In this document: one piece after another, positions 18,917-30,800 of the stretch
How positions within the stretch are numbered: position 1 is the stretch's first letter
Layout of the letters: every line of letters begins with the position of its first letter
NCBI GenBank assembly: GCA_001600495.1
Contig: BCKE01000044.1
Location: forward strand, 154,967 to 218,966
Source of the DNA: Pilasporangium apinafurcum
Lineage: Eukaryota; Oomycota; Peronosporomycetes; Pythiales; Pythiaceae
Reading direction: 5' to 3'
Length of the DNA: 64,000 nt
The notes under the pieces: generated by a model
Database searches by the model: none
What the model saw: the letters and a program-made list of their open reading frames with translations, nothing else
What the model was told of the DNA's origin: nothing
Program-made: the position numbers and the translations under genes

Positions 18917-21900
18917 CTATCTCTTGAGGTGGCTGACGTATTTAAATGTCAGGTAGATGCCGGCCTGAATCACGACCCAGAAGACGATCAGTCCAGCCAT
19001 ATAGTTGTATTTGAGAGAAGATTTGAAGTCGTACTCGTTCTCGATGTAATCCTTGACATTCGTCTTTGTAGTTCCGCTGCCTGAAGGTACTGAGATGCCG
19101 ATATTCTTGTCATCCAGTTGGCTGCCCACCAGTGCCGCCAGCGCGTAGCTTGAAGGCATGAGGTATATGAACCACTTATAGAAACCCTTCATCTCCGGTC
19201 GTGGAAGCAAATAGCCGCTGAACAGATTGAACAAGCATGACAACGCGCCAACAGCAACGTTCGCAACCTTGGCATTCGGCATCAATGCAGACATCCATTG
19301 ACCAATGTACGTGCACGTCGACACGTACAAGTAAAATATAAAGAGGAAGAAGAAGAAGTCACCAGCATCATTGCTCCATCCAACAAGCCAGTATTCGACC
19401 GTCACGAAAAGAACAGCCACCACGATCAAATATGGGATCTCAGCGAAGAACAGTGACAGTGTGTACGCTAATGGACCGTAATAGTTCGACATCCGCTCGC
19501 GATAGAAGACAGCACGTTCAGCACATGAGATTTCCAACACCGTCATCATGTTGATAACACCGATGAAATCCATACTGTTGTAGATCAGACCGACGTGTGA
19601 ATTGATCTTCTTCAGTGAATTCGTTGCCAGCTGGTAGAATGTCGTACCAAAGATAACTGCAAAGATTGGGAACAGGAAGATTCGCATAAAGTTGTACTGC
19701 GGGTTACGCCAGTATGTCAACTGCTGCTTTTTAGATAATTCCTTCAGTTGGTTCGAGAAATTCGTCGCAATTGGATCAAAGTTCATTGTCGAAAATGCCA
19801 CAAATTTGTCAGAAGGCTCGCAGAGCTCTAGCGTACGTTCACGGTTGCGCTTGCACAGCTCACTGTTAGCGTACTCAACCGAGTAATCTTTGACGTCACG
19901 TCCAATACCAGCACCGATCACTTCTANCATGTATGTCGCAGGATTATATTGTGGACGAATCTCTTCAGTGCCAGGAATCGAAGCAAANTANTCNAGCATC
20001 GTCACAGAGTCCTTTCCAAGATCACCGAAATAAGCAATGTGCCCACCTCTCTGGAGAAGTAATAGTCCATCAAACAACTCAAAGATCGAAATACTTGGTT
20101 GATGAATGGTACATAGCACTGTTCGTCCCGTACGCGCAATCGATTGTACACCACGCATCACAATCAGAGCAGANCGTGCATCNAAACCACTAGTTGGTTC
20201 ATCCAAGAACAAAATACTTGGATTTGCTACCACTTCCACACCAATCGTCACACGCTTCTTCTGTTCCACTGAGAGGCTTCCAACCAACTCACCAGAGATC
20301 ATCGTCAATTCGAGCAAATCCAGTGTCTCATGGACCAAATTCATGCGCTGCTCGAGTGTGAAGGTATGAGGAAGACGAAGNTTTGCAGAAAATACCAACG
20401 CTTCGTAGATCGTGGCAGCTTCTGAGTGGATATCCATTTGTTCACAGTATGCCGTGATACGACTAAAGTTAGCAGGATTCTTCGGTTCACCATTCACGAT
20501 AATNTCACCCACAATGCGACCACCAGTCTTACGACCAGCAATGACATCCATNAATGTTGTTTTACCAGCACCTGTAGCTCCCATCAGAGCAACCATGCGA
20601 CCAGGTTCAAAGTAAGCAGTGANGTTATTGAGCAATTGCTTCTCTTCTCCAGATGGCAGTGTCACATAGTAATCCAAGTCCTTGATGCAAAGATTGGCTG
20701 GAGTGAACTCCAAACCACCACCCTTCGCCATACTGCTGGGTTCGCCACCGTTAATGGGAGCACCAGGGGTAGTCACTTCAACATAAGCATTTTCAGACTC
20801 ATCGNCATCGGTCTTGGTGGCCTTGCNAGTCACTCCCAAATGACGCTCATATCGGATGAAATGCAAAGCAAATGCGTTCAGTGTGGTAAACAAGAAATAG
20901 TAAGCGAGCAGNATGNCAACNCCAANCCACANATATCCAGTGCCTTGCGTGATCGAGAAGCTTTCCAATTTCGCTCGCCCAGTACCACCATCATAACGAC
21001 TGCTTGAAAATTCGGAGAGCATTACACTTCGCAATGCCCACGCAACCGGATTGAACCAATACATCCAAATCCAGTAATCTGGAATCAGATCTGCAAGGAT
21101 AATGTTTCCGGAGAACAGCAAGAAGAAGCTTACAGAGATACCNGCGAGTGCTTGACCAATTGTGATACTTGGAGATACCGAACTCAACAACGTCATGTAA
21201 GCACCAATCGCATGCTGGAAGGAAATCAAAATGAGAAGGAATACAATATACTTCGCAAACGTTCTCGTCAAACCGCTCATAAAGTAGAAGAATGTGCCCA
21301 TGATGAANGNGACAGCCAAATTCACAGGGATCTGAACAATACTTTCCGCAATCGAATACGACATTGTCCGGAAGAAGTTACGAGACCGTTGCTTATAAAA
21401 TACTTGACGAAGTTGAAACGCGATGGTGATTTGTTGCCAAGCTTGACGTTGGAACACTGCGATACTAAAGAACATCATTCGAAGATAGTACTTCGAATTA
21501 ACTTCATAGTAGATCATACCCAGCACCAAACCAACGATCAGAGCCTCAAAGAGCTTCCCCCATAAGAGAGGTCGATCACGAAGCCAAATCGTCTTTTGAC
21601 GATTGAGCAGAAGCAAAGTACTCGGAACAAACTTCAAACCAAATTCAGACTGTTCCTTGGAGCGAGCCAGTACAGCGACACTTTTCGCCTTTTTGAAGTC
21701 TTCTGGGTTTTCAAATTGATGTTCGTTGAAACCCTTACTGAGAACTTCATGCGTTTTCTTGTAAATGCTCGACTGGACGAACATATTGCTGAAATCTTCC
21801 GGCGAGATCGCCAAACGGTTAATCTCAACATTTCCATTCGCGTACTTGCGTCCACGTCCAGAGGTGACTTCAATCAAGAAATCCGCAGGATCAACACGTG

Positions 21901-22963
21901 GTGGGCAAGTGAAACCACGCTCTTGGAAGTAGCTCAGAATTTCAGTTCTTGGGCCATGATAGACAAGATGGCCATCAGTGACCATAAGAATATTGTCGAA
22001 CAGCTCCACTACTTCAGGTGTTGGTTGAAGCAGAGCCACAATTGACGAACCTCCAAGTGTTTTGCACCATGTTCGAATAGAAGAGATGATATCGAATGTT
22101 GCTGCACTATCAAGACCAGTAGAGATTTCATCACACAAGAACAGACTCTGACCGCCAACCAACATTTCTCCGACAGTCACTCGTTTCCGTTCACCACCAC
22201 TAACACCACGGAGAAGTGCATCACCGACAACAGTGTCAGCACAATTGGTCAGACCAAGTATTTGTATAATGAGCTCGGTTCTTAACGCTGCAATGTCGCG
22301 CATTTCTTCAGGCTGATCTTCAGGGAGACCGTTCATGCACATATCAGCAAACTTGAAAGTTTCGCGAACCGTCAACGTTGGGATGTGGTTGTCACGTTGA
22401 TCTACCAGACCCACCAGCTTGATCAAATCAATCTGGTCGCCTCGGAGACCCGAATAGAGAATTTCACCGCCAATGTGAGTCTTGCTATCGTCTTGTAGTT
22501 TCCCTGCAAGTGCCTTCAGAAATGTGGACTTGCCTGCACCGGGGTTGGCTAGAATCAGCGTCATGCTGCCTGGTTTGATAACACCACTCATAGGATGCAG
22601 TACTTCTTTGGTTATAGTTTCTGGTTTTGCCCACGGGACAAACACCTTGCGCAAGTAGGAACCGACTGTTCCTTGAGTGGCAGCTTCTTTCGGTACTTCT
22701 ACTGAGAACGACAAATTTTCAAATCGAACTTCTACGGTCGGCAGAGACAATTGAATCTTTCTTGACAAATGGCTGTATTTCTTGTAGAACTGCTCGAGAC
22801 CCCCAGAAAGCATTGTATCTACGTTGTCTGCACGTAAAGTGCTGTATTGGCTCATCATGTCATCGTCGCGATGTGAGTAGGGGTCTTGAATACTCCGAAA
22901 GTGGAGCGACTTGTATACGTCGGGCACATCGTTCTTCTCATCCAATTGAAAAAAACCTGTCAT
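18917..22963 (-). CDS. PDR-type (ABCG full-size) ABC transporter
   Basis: A 1348-codon single-exon gene from the ATG at 22963. The order is NBD-TMD-NBD-TMD, the reverse layout typical of pleiotropic drug resistance pumps. NBD1 has Walker A (GAGKST, about residue 143), the signature VSGGERKR (about 255) and Walker B LFLCDE (about 275). NBD2 has GATGAGKTT (about 796), the degenerate signature LSVEQKKR and LFLDEPTSG. Two sets of six hydrophobic helices follow the NBDs, and the protein ends in a helix and HLKR, as does the partial gene at the left edge. These plasma-membrane exporters pump hydrophobic toxins, plant defence compounds or fungicides. Twenty N bases, the only ones in the window, fall between 19927 and 21310, so about a third of the protein sequence is slightly uncertain. 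Confidence 0.95.
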   Translation of the reverse strand: MTGFFQLDEKNDVPDVYKSLHFRSIQDPYSHRDDDMMSQYSTLRADNVDTMLSGGLEQFYKKYSHLSRKIQLSLPTVEVRFENLSFSVEVPKEAATQGTVGSYLRKVFVPWAKPETITKEVLHPMSGVIKPGSMTLILANPGAGKSTFLKALAGKLQDDSKTHIGGEILYSGLRGDQIDLIKLVGLVDQRDNHIPTLTVRETFKFADMCMNGLPEDQPEEMRDIAALRTELIIQILGLTNCADTVVGDALLRGVSGGERKRVTVGEMLVGGQSLFLCDEISTGLDSAATFDIISSIRTWCKTLGGSSIVALLQPTPEVVELFDNILMVTDGHLVYHGPRTEILSYFQERGFTCPPRVDPADFLIEVTSGRGRKYANGNVEINRLAISPEDFSNMFVQSSIYKKTHEVLSKGFNEHQFENPEDFKKAKSVAVLARSKEQSEFGLKFVPSTLLLLNRQKTIWLRDRPLLWGKLFEALIVGLVLGMIYYEVNSKYYLRMMFFSIAVFQRQAWQQITIAFQLRQVFYKQRSRNFFRTMSYSIAESIVQIPVNLAVXFIMGTFFYFMSGLTRTFAKYIVFLLILISFQHAIGAYMTLLSSVSPSITIGQALXGISVSFFLLFSGNIILADLIPDYWIWMYWFNPVAWALRSVMLSEFSSSRYDGGTGRAKLESFSITQGTGYXWXXVXXLLAYYFLFTTLNAFALHFIRYERHLGVTXKATKTDXDESENAYVEVTTPGAPINGGEPSSMAKGGGLEFTPANLCIKDLDYYVTLPSGEEKQLLNNXTAYFEPGRMVALMGATGAGKTTXMDVIAGRKTGGRIVGXIIVNGEPKNPANFSRITAYCEQMDIHSEAATIYEALVFSAXLRLPHTFTLEQRMNLVHETLDLLELTMISGELVGSLSVEQKKRVTIGVEVVANPSILFLDEPTSGXDAXSALIVMRGVQSIARTGRTVLCTIHQPSISIFELFDGLLLLQRGGHIAYFGDLGKDSVTMXXXFASIPGTEEIRPQYNPATYMXEVIGAGIGRDVKDYSVEYANSELCKRNRERTLELCEPSDKFVAFSTMNFDPIATNFSNQLKELSKKQQLTYWRNPQYNFMRIFLFPIFAVIFGTTFYQLATNSLKKINSHVGLIYNSMDFIGVINMMTVLEISCAERAVFYRERMSNYYGPLAYTLSLFFAEIPYLIVVAVLFVTVEYWLVGWSNDAGDFFFFLFIFYLYVSTCTYIGQWMSALMPNAKVANVAVGALSCLFNLFSGYLLPRPEMKGFYKWFIYLMPSSYALAALVGSQLDDKNIGISVPSGSGTTKTNVKDYIENEYDFKSSLKYNYMAGLIVFWVVIQAGIYLTFKYVSHLKR

Positions 22964-24126
22964 GTCCGCGCGAGTATTAACTTGATCGAAGTAGATATAT
23001 TAAGGTTGTTCTTGACGCAAACTACTTGACTAAATTGCGAACAAGGTCGTTTGCTCTCTTCGCGTTTGCTCCAAATGACAAATGAGGTGGAGATGCAATC
23101 GCGTATCTCACAAGTACGTCGGAACAGGTTGGCTGCGTTCACATTATCGCCCATCATTTCTTAAAACGCCTCTTCCAGTACAACTCATAAACAGTCAAAG
23201 ACTGGGACGAGGTCGACGTTTGAGAAAATAGTGGAAGTCTTGTCGCGTAAATCGATTGCAGTTGGTGGTACAAAGCTTAATGGGTTCGAGTTTAAACCTA
23301 AAATTGGTTTTGTTCCATCACCGTCATGTTGAGTATATATTGCACTGACGAACAGTCTAATCTCCTCCATGGAACTGTTCAAGCAAACGGTAATCGACGT
23401 CAAGGCACAAGATTCAGAACAGAACGAATAATCGTTTTCTACACTTACCACAACCATATTCGTGGTTCTTGAAGCAACGATGACAGCGTTAGCCAGCTTT
23501 ACATGCAGAAATTTGAGCACTGAGCAAAGGCAGTTGCGATCCTTCCATCGCGCTGTTCAAGTAGTAGATCAGAATAGTCGGTTCTCATGCAACGCTCCTT
23601 TACGCGACACAACCAATACGGTTCCATTTTAGAAAATCGACAACAAATTAGATTATCAATTTCAGGTACGTCACATTATCATCATCAATGCACAATGGCT
23701 TACCTTGCAATCCAGTTGCTGGTTCCGATCTCAAGTACAACATGCCAGGACTGTCCAGATTGATGGGAATAGCATATAGCGAGCAGATCTAGAGGACTGT
23801 AGTTATCATCCAAGACCGATTTGGATACAAACTCCTTGCATAAATGCGTAAATAACGTAGCGTCCAAGTCATGGTTCACACTGGCCAACAACTTCATCAA
23901 GACAAGAATAGAGACATGGAAGCGCATGACCTCCAAGAATACCTCTGGTTTCGTGTTAACGTCTTCGTTGTGAGAAGAAACGGAAAGAAAGGCATGAATA
24001 CTTAGAAAACTCCGATCTCCGAAAGGATCAAAGGACTCAAGATAGACAAACCAAATCCGAACAGCATCTTGAAAGTGAGGCTGTATTCAATGAAGGAACA
24101 GAAGCAATTTTTCAAGAGGATGTTTA
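22964..24126. other. Intergenic with uncharacterised minus-strand frames
   Basis: About 1.16 kb upstream of the PDR gene. Two minus-strand frames look partly protein-like: about 23700-23936 (LVLMKLLASVNHDLDATLF) and 23185-23520 (LKFLHVKLANAVIVASRTT). A donor-like GTAAGC follows the first, but no clean acceptor joins them in frame, and no ATG or known domain was found. They may be remains of one decayed gene or an unrecognised gene. The last 100 bp or so upstream of 22963 should include the PDR promoter. Confidence 0.3.
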
Positions 24127-24367
24127 GTATCAGAAAGTCTCGGAGTGTCCTCACTGGAAGTTCATCCTTGACAAAGATGTCAATGTTGCTAGAAGCATCT
24201 TTCTCAAGAATCACCATTTATTCATCGAGTTCAGGTGTCGGAGATGGTTACTCTGTGGGTCATCTAGTCTTAAGTAGTTTTTGCTGGTCAAGTTGGATCC
24301 AAAGAAAAAACAGGACATCCTTCCGGAGGTACCGGTATCTATTGGTATCTCACATGATCTCTTGAGG
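24127..24367 (+). mobile_element. Fanzor/TnpB-like relic, copy C (3' end only)
   Basis: The plus-strand frame gives YQKVSECPHWKFILDKDVNVARSIFLKN, then a stop at about 24270. It is the best-preserved second zinc knuckle in the window (ECPHW, one change from CPxC), followed by the RuvC-III motif. Only about 50 codons and the 3' tail remain. From about 24223 to 24367 it matches copy B with one difference seen, but the coding part before it differs at roughly one base in five. It starts abruptly near 24127 and ends 183 bp before the P450 start codon, so it may affect that promoter. Confidence 0.7.
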
Positions 24368-24550
24368 TTGAGGTGTACACCCGCATCTGATTCTCAATGG
24401 CGAAAGTTGCTCAAGTGTGATGAGACCACCGGTTCAACTGACGACTGCTGTCTTTTCTAACTCACTAACGTGGAGGGAACTCAAATCTCTTTTTCCCTTT
24501 GGGAACCAGTCAGATTCCCAACAAACGTGCTCCAAGCCCAGTCAACGGAC

Positions 24551-26212
24551 ATGCTCACGCTCAACAAGCTATCGGAGCGTCTCGCGAATGGCACCTCCAC
24601 GACTTCAACTGCCGCCCTTATGACAGGCAGTGCTTTCTTGGTTAGCACTGCACTGTTGCTACATCATTTTCTGTCAGCTAACAAGCGACCAACAAATAGT
24701 CAGCGCCGTGCGCTTCCATGCCCGCCAACCACACTACCGCTGCTCGGTAACACTATTGATCTGATCACACAGAATGACCGTCTACATGACTGGCTCGCGG
24801 AAATCTGCACACAGTTCGATGGTCAGTCATGGTCGCTCACAGGACTGGGGCTGCCCAATATTGTCATCGTATCGAGACCAGAAGCATTCGAGGATGTGCT
24901 CAAGACCCAGGCCCATCTCTTCGGCAAAGGTCCGTTTTTAAAGGACGTGATGTATGAAGTGTTTGGCGAGGGCATCGGCATGGCTGATGGTGACGTCTGG
25001 AGATTCCAGCGCAAGACGCTTTCCAAACTATTTGCTTTAGGGACGTGGAAGCAGTCAATGACCAAAATCATCACTACACACGCTGTCACACTCGACACGA
25101 TCTTTCGTGAAGCTGTGACGACGCAGCAACCGCTTGATCTCGCAAAGTTGCTCAACACGTTCACACTTGAAGTGTTCACAGACATTGGCTTTGGTGTCAA
25201 GCTTGGAGCACTGGCATCGAAGCAGCCGCATCCATTTGAACGCGCGTTTAACGATGCCATGTACTATACATCGAACCGCAACACGACGCCGATGTGGTAC
25301 TGGAAGCTCCAACGATGGCTCAATATCGGTAATGAAGCCAAACTGAAACGCGTGATGGCGCTCATCAACGCCACAACCACACAAGTGATCACCGAGGCGA
25401 TCAACCATGCCACTCAGGCTGAACAGGCGAAGAAATCCAGCAGCAAGTCATTGTCATCAGTATCACCGTCACAGCATAATATCATGGCGCTGTTTCTGCA
25501 GACCAGTAACGATGAACAAAATAAGAGCGATGATACGTTCCGCCAAGAAGTCGATGCAACAGTGCTTCGCGATGTCACGATCGCCATGCTGACTGCGGGG
25601 CGAGATACCTCTGCTGAAGCGATGGCGTGGTTCTTTTACTGTCTCAGCGAGCATCCTCACGTTGAGACCAAGATTCGCATGGAAATTCACTCTGTTCTTC
25701 CCGAGTTATCAGTAGAAGATAGCAAGATAAAGTTCCCACCAATCGACGTACTGCCAGAACTGACGTATCTGGAGGCAGCACTGAAAGAAGCCATGCGGTT
25801 GTATCCACCGGGACCTATCATCGGTCGTTATGCGTATGAAGACACAGTTCTCTACGATGGCACGTTCATACCACGTGGGACTGTCTTGATGATGCCGTCG
25901 TATGCGTCCATGCGCATGACGAGTGTGTGGGGCTCAGATGCAGCTGAGTACAAACCAGAGCGGTGGATTGACCCCCAGACTGGTAAGCTCATGCAGGTCT
26001 CACCCTTCAAATTTAACGTCTTCATCGGTGGGCCGCGTCAGTGCCTTGGCATGCAATTGGCCATGAATGAGATGGTGCTCGTCACCGCAGGATTGCTCAG
26101 CCGCTATTCTGTCCAAGTCGTCCCAGGCCAGCGCGTGACGTACGAACGATCGTTTACGCTCCCTATGAAAGATCCGTTTATGGTGCGAATCCAGTCTATC
26201 CACAAGAAATAG
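24551..26212 (+). CDS. Cytochrome P450, CYP86/CYP94-like fatty-acid hydroxylase type
   Basis: A single-exon, 553-residue protein using the ATG at 24551; the frame is open upstream but only with GTG. A hydrophobic membrane anchor lies at about residues 20-45 (ALMTGSAFLVSTALLLHH), followed by a proline-rich hinge (PCPPTTLPLLGN). The I-helix oxygen-binding motif is AGRDTSAEAMAWFF (about 349), the ExxR motif is KEAMRLYPP (about 412) and the haem cysteine loop is FIGGPRQCLG (about 490). All key residues are present. It should be an ER-bound monooxygenase; the AGRDTT-like I-helix and overall pattern fit omega-hydroxylases of fatty acids. A paralogue lies at 35660-37264. Fanzor copy C sits directly upstream. 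Confidence 0.93.
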   Translation: MLTLNKLSERLANGTSTTSTAALMTGSAFLVSTALLLHHFLSANKRPTNSQRRALPCPPTTLPLLGNTIDLITQNDRLHDWLAEICTQFDGQSWSLTGLGLPNIVIVSRPEAFEDVLKTQAHLFGKGPFLKDVMYEVFGEGIGMADGDVWRFQRKTLSKLFALGTWKQSMTKIITTHAVTLDTIFREAVTTQQPLDLAKLLNTFTLEVFTDIGFGVKLGALASKQPHPFERAFNDAMYYTSNRNTTPMWYWKLQRWLNIGNEAKLKRVMALINATTTQVITEAINHATQAEQAKKSSSKSLSSVSPSQHNIMALFLQTSNDEQNKSDDTFRQEVDATVLRDVTIAMLTAGRDTSAEAMAWFFYCLSEHPHVETKIRMEIHSVLPELSVEDSKIKFPPIDVLPELTYLEAALKEAMRLYPPGPIIGRYAYEDTVLYDGTFIPRGTVLMMPSYASMRMTSVWGSDAAEYKPERWIDPQTGKLMQVSPFKFNVFIGGPRQCLGMQLAMNEMVLVTAGLLSRYSVQVVPGQRVTYERSFTLPMKDPFMVRIQSIHKK

Positions 26213-26804
26213 TCCAAGTGAATCGACAGAAGTAAACTGAAGACGCGTAAACCAAAGAAGATAAAAGAAGCGATGGAAGTCTACAAAGTTATAAAGAGAA
26301 TAATTATGAACTGGAAAAGTAGAAGGAAACAAAAAAGTGGAGGTTATACATCATATGTAAGCGAGTGGTATGTTCAAACATGTGCTTTGCTAGTGCACTC
26401 CGATAGCAGGACAACTCCGATGTGAACGATTTGTGCTTACAACGAGATTGCCACTCTTGGTTATTGTATTAAGAAACGTGGTCAGTAAAATCATCACCAT
26501 CGCGTTCACTCGTCCAATCTCGCTTTCAATTGAAAATGTAGAACCATTTATCAAGTGAGAAATAGCTGAGTTCGGTAACCCATATTCTGATTTGCATTAA
26601 AAGCACGACGGTAGTTGGCGGGCTGCCACGAACGCTTTATTTCTGCATCCATCTTACTTTAACTTGTTTTGCATTTTCCAACCCTGACAATAGTCATTAT
26701 CTCTCCATTACAATAACAATGGCGTCATTATGTTTTCTCTATCACAATCAACATGTAGATTTTCTTCTGCACGCTCACTAGCATGTCCAAGGTGTATCCA
26801 TCTA
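26213..26804. other. Convergent intergenic region
   Basis: About 590 bp between the P450 stop and the end of the minus-strand Tim44-like gene. It contains AT-rich 3' UTR-like sequence and no supported gene. Confidence 0.35.
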
Positions 26805-27680
26805 TTACTGCTTCTCTGCGGAAACAACTAACGCCGTCTTCTCAACAAATGGCGTTACCTGCACGATCTGCCATTCGAGTTGCTCAGGGTCCGTCACATT
26901 CGATTCGAATGTCCATGAGAAAGTCGTGTTGATAGTCTTGCGGTCATCAATTCCTTGACCTGTCACACTGGCGAGTTGCAAATGCTCCGTGACATCAAAT
27001 CGCACCTCCATTTCCAACCATTCTTCTTCCAGGTATCCTTTTTGAGTAGCGTCTTCTTCTGACAGACGAATGCTTTTGTAATCCACCGCGGCGAGCCCTA
27101 CTTGGTTGATGTTGAGTTGTTCAAGGATAACGCGTGTACTCTCCAGGGACCCATACCGCGCATACTTATGGATCAGCTGCTGTGGTTTCTGTGCCAAAAC
27201 TTCCACGCACTCTTCTGTGGCAACTGTTTCGAAATATGTTCGTCTCTCTTCCTCTGCATCAGACGCAGCGTAAACGTGCTGCAAAACTGTGTGCACGACC
27301 TGCTCCGCTCCCTGTACGAAGTCCTGGAGATCCACACGCGTGTGTTGCGGGAAATGAGTCAAAACAAACATGGAGCTGCGGCTGTTATCGGACGACCCTT
27401 TTGCGAACACACCCTTACTGTTATAACGGAAGAAATCCCCCATGCCGAGCACCACACGCGATGCGATGGTCACACCACGCCACGACATGTAATCCAGGCT
27501 GAATCCACTTTTTTTTTGTTGCTGGTGCTTTTGTTGCTCGTCGGGTGATGAAGATGACGAAGCAAAGTATCTTCGCGTGTTGATGGGAGCACACGCACGC
27601 ACAAAACATCGTCTAGCGCCCGCATGACGCGCAAGTTGAACGGCAGCAGCTACGTGTGAGATCATCGTGTGACAGCCCAT
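26805..27680 (-). CDS. Putative mitochondrial Tim44-like domain protein (paralogue 2)
   Basis: A 291-residue, single-exon protein from the ATG at 27680. The first 45 residues are basic, lack acids (VQLARHAGARRCFVRACA, then RRYFASSSSS) and fit a cleaved mitochondrial presequence. The segment SGFSLDYMSWRGVTIASRV could be an amphipathic or membrane-touching stretch. The C-terminal 190 residues contain VDLQDFVQGAEQVVHT, VGLAAVDYKSIRL and WTFESNVTDPEQLEWQI, matching the gene at 6443-7442 block by block, as in Tim44/mL45-like proteins. It would act at the matrix side of the inner membrane in import or ribosome tethering. It is transcribed away from p115 across a 172-bp shared promoter region. Confidence 0.75.
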   Translation of the reverse strand: MGCHTMISHVAAAVQLARHAGARRCFVRACAPINTRRYFASSSSSPDEQQKHQQQKKSGFSLDYMSWRGVTIASRVVLGMGDFFRYNSKGVFAKGSSDNSRSSMFVLTHFPQHTRVDLQDFVQGAEQVVHTVLQHVYAASDAEEERRTYFETVATEECVEVLAQKPQQLIHKYARYGSLESTRVILEQLNINQVGLAAVDYKSIRLSEEDATQKGYLEEEWLEMEVRFDVTEHLQLASVTGQGIDDRKTINTTFSWTFESNVTDPEQLEWQIVQVTPFVEKTALVVSAEKQ

Positions 27681-27852
27681 AAAGGTATTACAAAACGTAC
27701 CTTGTTCTGGAATGACACTATTTTTTGTATCTCTTTCTGTATAAAGTTATTTGGTCTAGTACAGTATTTTCGGTGTAACCTTGTAACCTCACTTGGTGTA
27801 ACCTCTCACGTCTTTCCTTTATTTGCGTGAACGGAAACGACAAGCAGGAAAG
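27681..27852. promoter_or_regulatory. Short divergent promoter region with GTAACCT repeats
   Basis: Only 172 bp separate the start codons of the Tim44-like gene (minus) and p115 (plus). It contains three copies of GTAACC, each followed by T, beginning at 27775, 27783 and 27798, all in the p115 direction. A shared factor site is possible; no known motif name is claimed. Confidence 0.35.
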
Positions 27853-30800
27853 ATGCAGGCGGTGATTTCGCGCGTGCATCGCATCGTCACGACACACACA
27901 GGCGATCAGACGTCGGATCAGACAAATCTGAGTGAAGATAGCATCGGAAGTGACTCGAAATCTCCAGCGTTATCGCCCTCAAATCCTTCAACGAGTAGAG
28001 CCGCATCTGGTGCATCGACTAAAGAGCAAACAGGCAGACAGATTGGAGAAAGTGATGCCACCACTACGCAAGAAATAACAGTGCCAAAGACAGTAAATTT
28101 AGATATTCAATTGGCAGTAGAACGACTACAGTACGCGACTTTACTCAGTGAGCGAAAGAAGTCGGTTCGAGCGCTGCACGAATTAGCAAAGAGCTACGCT
28201 GACGGTGAAGATGCGAATCAATTGGCGCTGGGAAAAGCAGCGATCCCAGTGGTGCTAAACGCGCTCGTCTCGGATCCGAGAGATACAGAATTGATGGAAG
28301 CGATGCTGGAGTTTTTGCAAGAAATGGTGACGAAAGGACCGGAAAATGCGTCTGTTTTACTGCTTCCAATGGGTAGTGATAGTAGTGGTTCGTCTTCTTC
28401 GATAACAGCCGGACGACCAGGAGGAGGGCGGATGTTTGCAATGAGGAACGCCAATGCTACACCGACCTCAGGAATGCAGATATGCTTGCAGTTACTGCAA
28501 GATCCATCACCATGGATTCGTGGCCCTACCATCACACTGGTGAAATGCCTTCAAGAGGTACAGCAGAAGAATTTCGCCGTAGCTGTTCTAGAGTGTAAAG
28601 AAGGTCTGCGGCGGTTGCTGGAGGTAGTTGAGGACAAGCGTGAACACATTCGAGACGCTGCACTGCAGGTGCTGGTGAAACTCACTGAGGGAGAAAAAAA
28701 TGTTCAACAATTTCTCGCGTTTGAAGACGGATTTGTGCGGCTGTTCCAGATCATGGAGATGGAAGGACTCATGGAAGGCAGTAGCGTCATCTCAGACTGT
28801 TTGCAGATTGTGAACAATATGGTGCGAGACAACTTAATGACGCAGACACTGCTGTGTGAACTTCCCTACCTCGAATCGCATCTACCCCGATTGTTGAGAC
28901 TTCCATCGAGTTCTTCCAGTACAAACCATGAAGAAGGCTCTCGAGCGAAGAGTAACCAGAATAAACGAGCATTGAAGTTGGGTATACAGCTTGTGCGGTT
29001 TATTGTATCGAGCCTGTACAAAGGAGTACCTGAAAGCAAATTGGATGAACTGGCTATCCGTGAAAGAGAACGAAAAGAAGCGGTTTTGCAGCAAACTCAG
29101 AGTTTTATCGCTCGTCAATCCAATCTTATGGGGGCGATCGGCGAACTTGCATGCTGCCAAGATGAAGATCTGGCGGATTTGCAACTCCAAGCACTGGATT
29201 TATTGCAGCTACTCGTAGCATCTAATGGAGGTAATCAAATTATCTTCGTGAATCTTCATGCGAAACCTTCGCATCGAAGTGTGCTATCGGAATTGATACG
29301 ATTGGATAATGCCGAAGAAGAGACACCTATATCTGCAGCAGCAACGTCTCTATTAGATGCAGTCTTTTGCAACAACGAAAGTGCTACAATGGTAATCTTT
29401 CAACACATCAACGCCCCACCGCCAATGGTGGACACGGAAAGAGACGAGGATGACCACCAAGTGTCGATTTCAGCTGGCCGCATACTGCTGGATGCCTTCA
29501 TTGCCAATGCAGAAATGATCACACGTGCTAGTAATAGTGCGAGTACTGCATCACTTCGCTCGAGTTTGGTAGTCTCGTGGAAAGCCTGTCATCGTTTGGT
29601 TAGTTTGCTGCAATATAGTGATTACTGCAAGCAATTAGCTCTTCGCATTCCTAGCCAATATGATGATCCAGAGGCGCGTGCGGTACCTGGTGGTCTGCTT
29701 GTAACACGGTGCATTCGGTTAATTGGATCTTCATCGTCATCAAACGCGACTCAAACGCCTGAAGTTAGATCGATGATCTTTCAGTTGAAGGTTGCTGTGC
29801 TTACGTTATTGATTCATTGGTGCCACAAGTGCCCAAATGCAGTTCGGGAGATTATTGGGTCGATCGCAAATTTAACTGTGTTGGTTGATAACATGGTGAA
29901 TGAGGCTGAAATGATAAATATTACGGCGCGATATGCGGCTGAGATGACACAGATACGAGGACTCGTTGCGCTTCTACTCGGTTGCTGCTTAGAGTATATG
30001 GTAGACGAGAATGCTCAACAAGAGCAGCACGGTCTTCAACCTGAGCGATCGTCAGTTGATGTTCAGATGACGCGTGAGCAGCTTCTTGATTTTGTGAGCA
30101 AACGCATCGGATTGGAGAAATTTAATGATGCATTGATCCATTTCCAGCAGAGTCCCGCAGTACTTGCGTGCTCACGAGGCAGCAAGAACCACAGCAGTCG
30201 TATTCTGTTGACCTACAGAGCTGCCTACGACATAGAGGAAGATGACGAGCCAAAAGACAGCCAAACAGCGTATTTATTTTCCTTATACGAAAAGTCGTTC
30301 ACGGTATTTTACCGTGAGATGGCTGAAAGGATACAGAAAAGAATAATTTCGGTGTATACAGGTACAGGCAACGGACTAGATGGCGCAGTGAGCAGTGGCG
30401 CTCCCAATCCTATGGGAGCGTATCAAGACCTTATTCGTATTCAGGACAAACAGATTCAAGATCTGGAGAAAGAACTGGCAGCCCTGAAAATGCATCAAAG
30501 CACCGATAGTTCATTGCCTGTTAATCACATGGAAATGACGGATAGTGCAGCAGCAAACAATAAGACCCATAATGCAGCGGCTGAAGTGAGAGCCCATTTC
30601 GAAAAGCAAGTGGAAGAAATGACAAATCAATTCGAAGCTGAGAAAGCGATCCTGAAACAACAAATCAAGGAAACGAATGACGCCAGAGTGGAATTAGAAT
30701 CTCGCTTAAATGGACTATCAATTGCGTTTGAGCAGCTAGAAATTGATTTTCATCGACAAGGATTGCAGGTTCAGGCATCGCTCAATGCATGCGGAGCACC

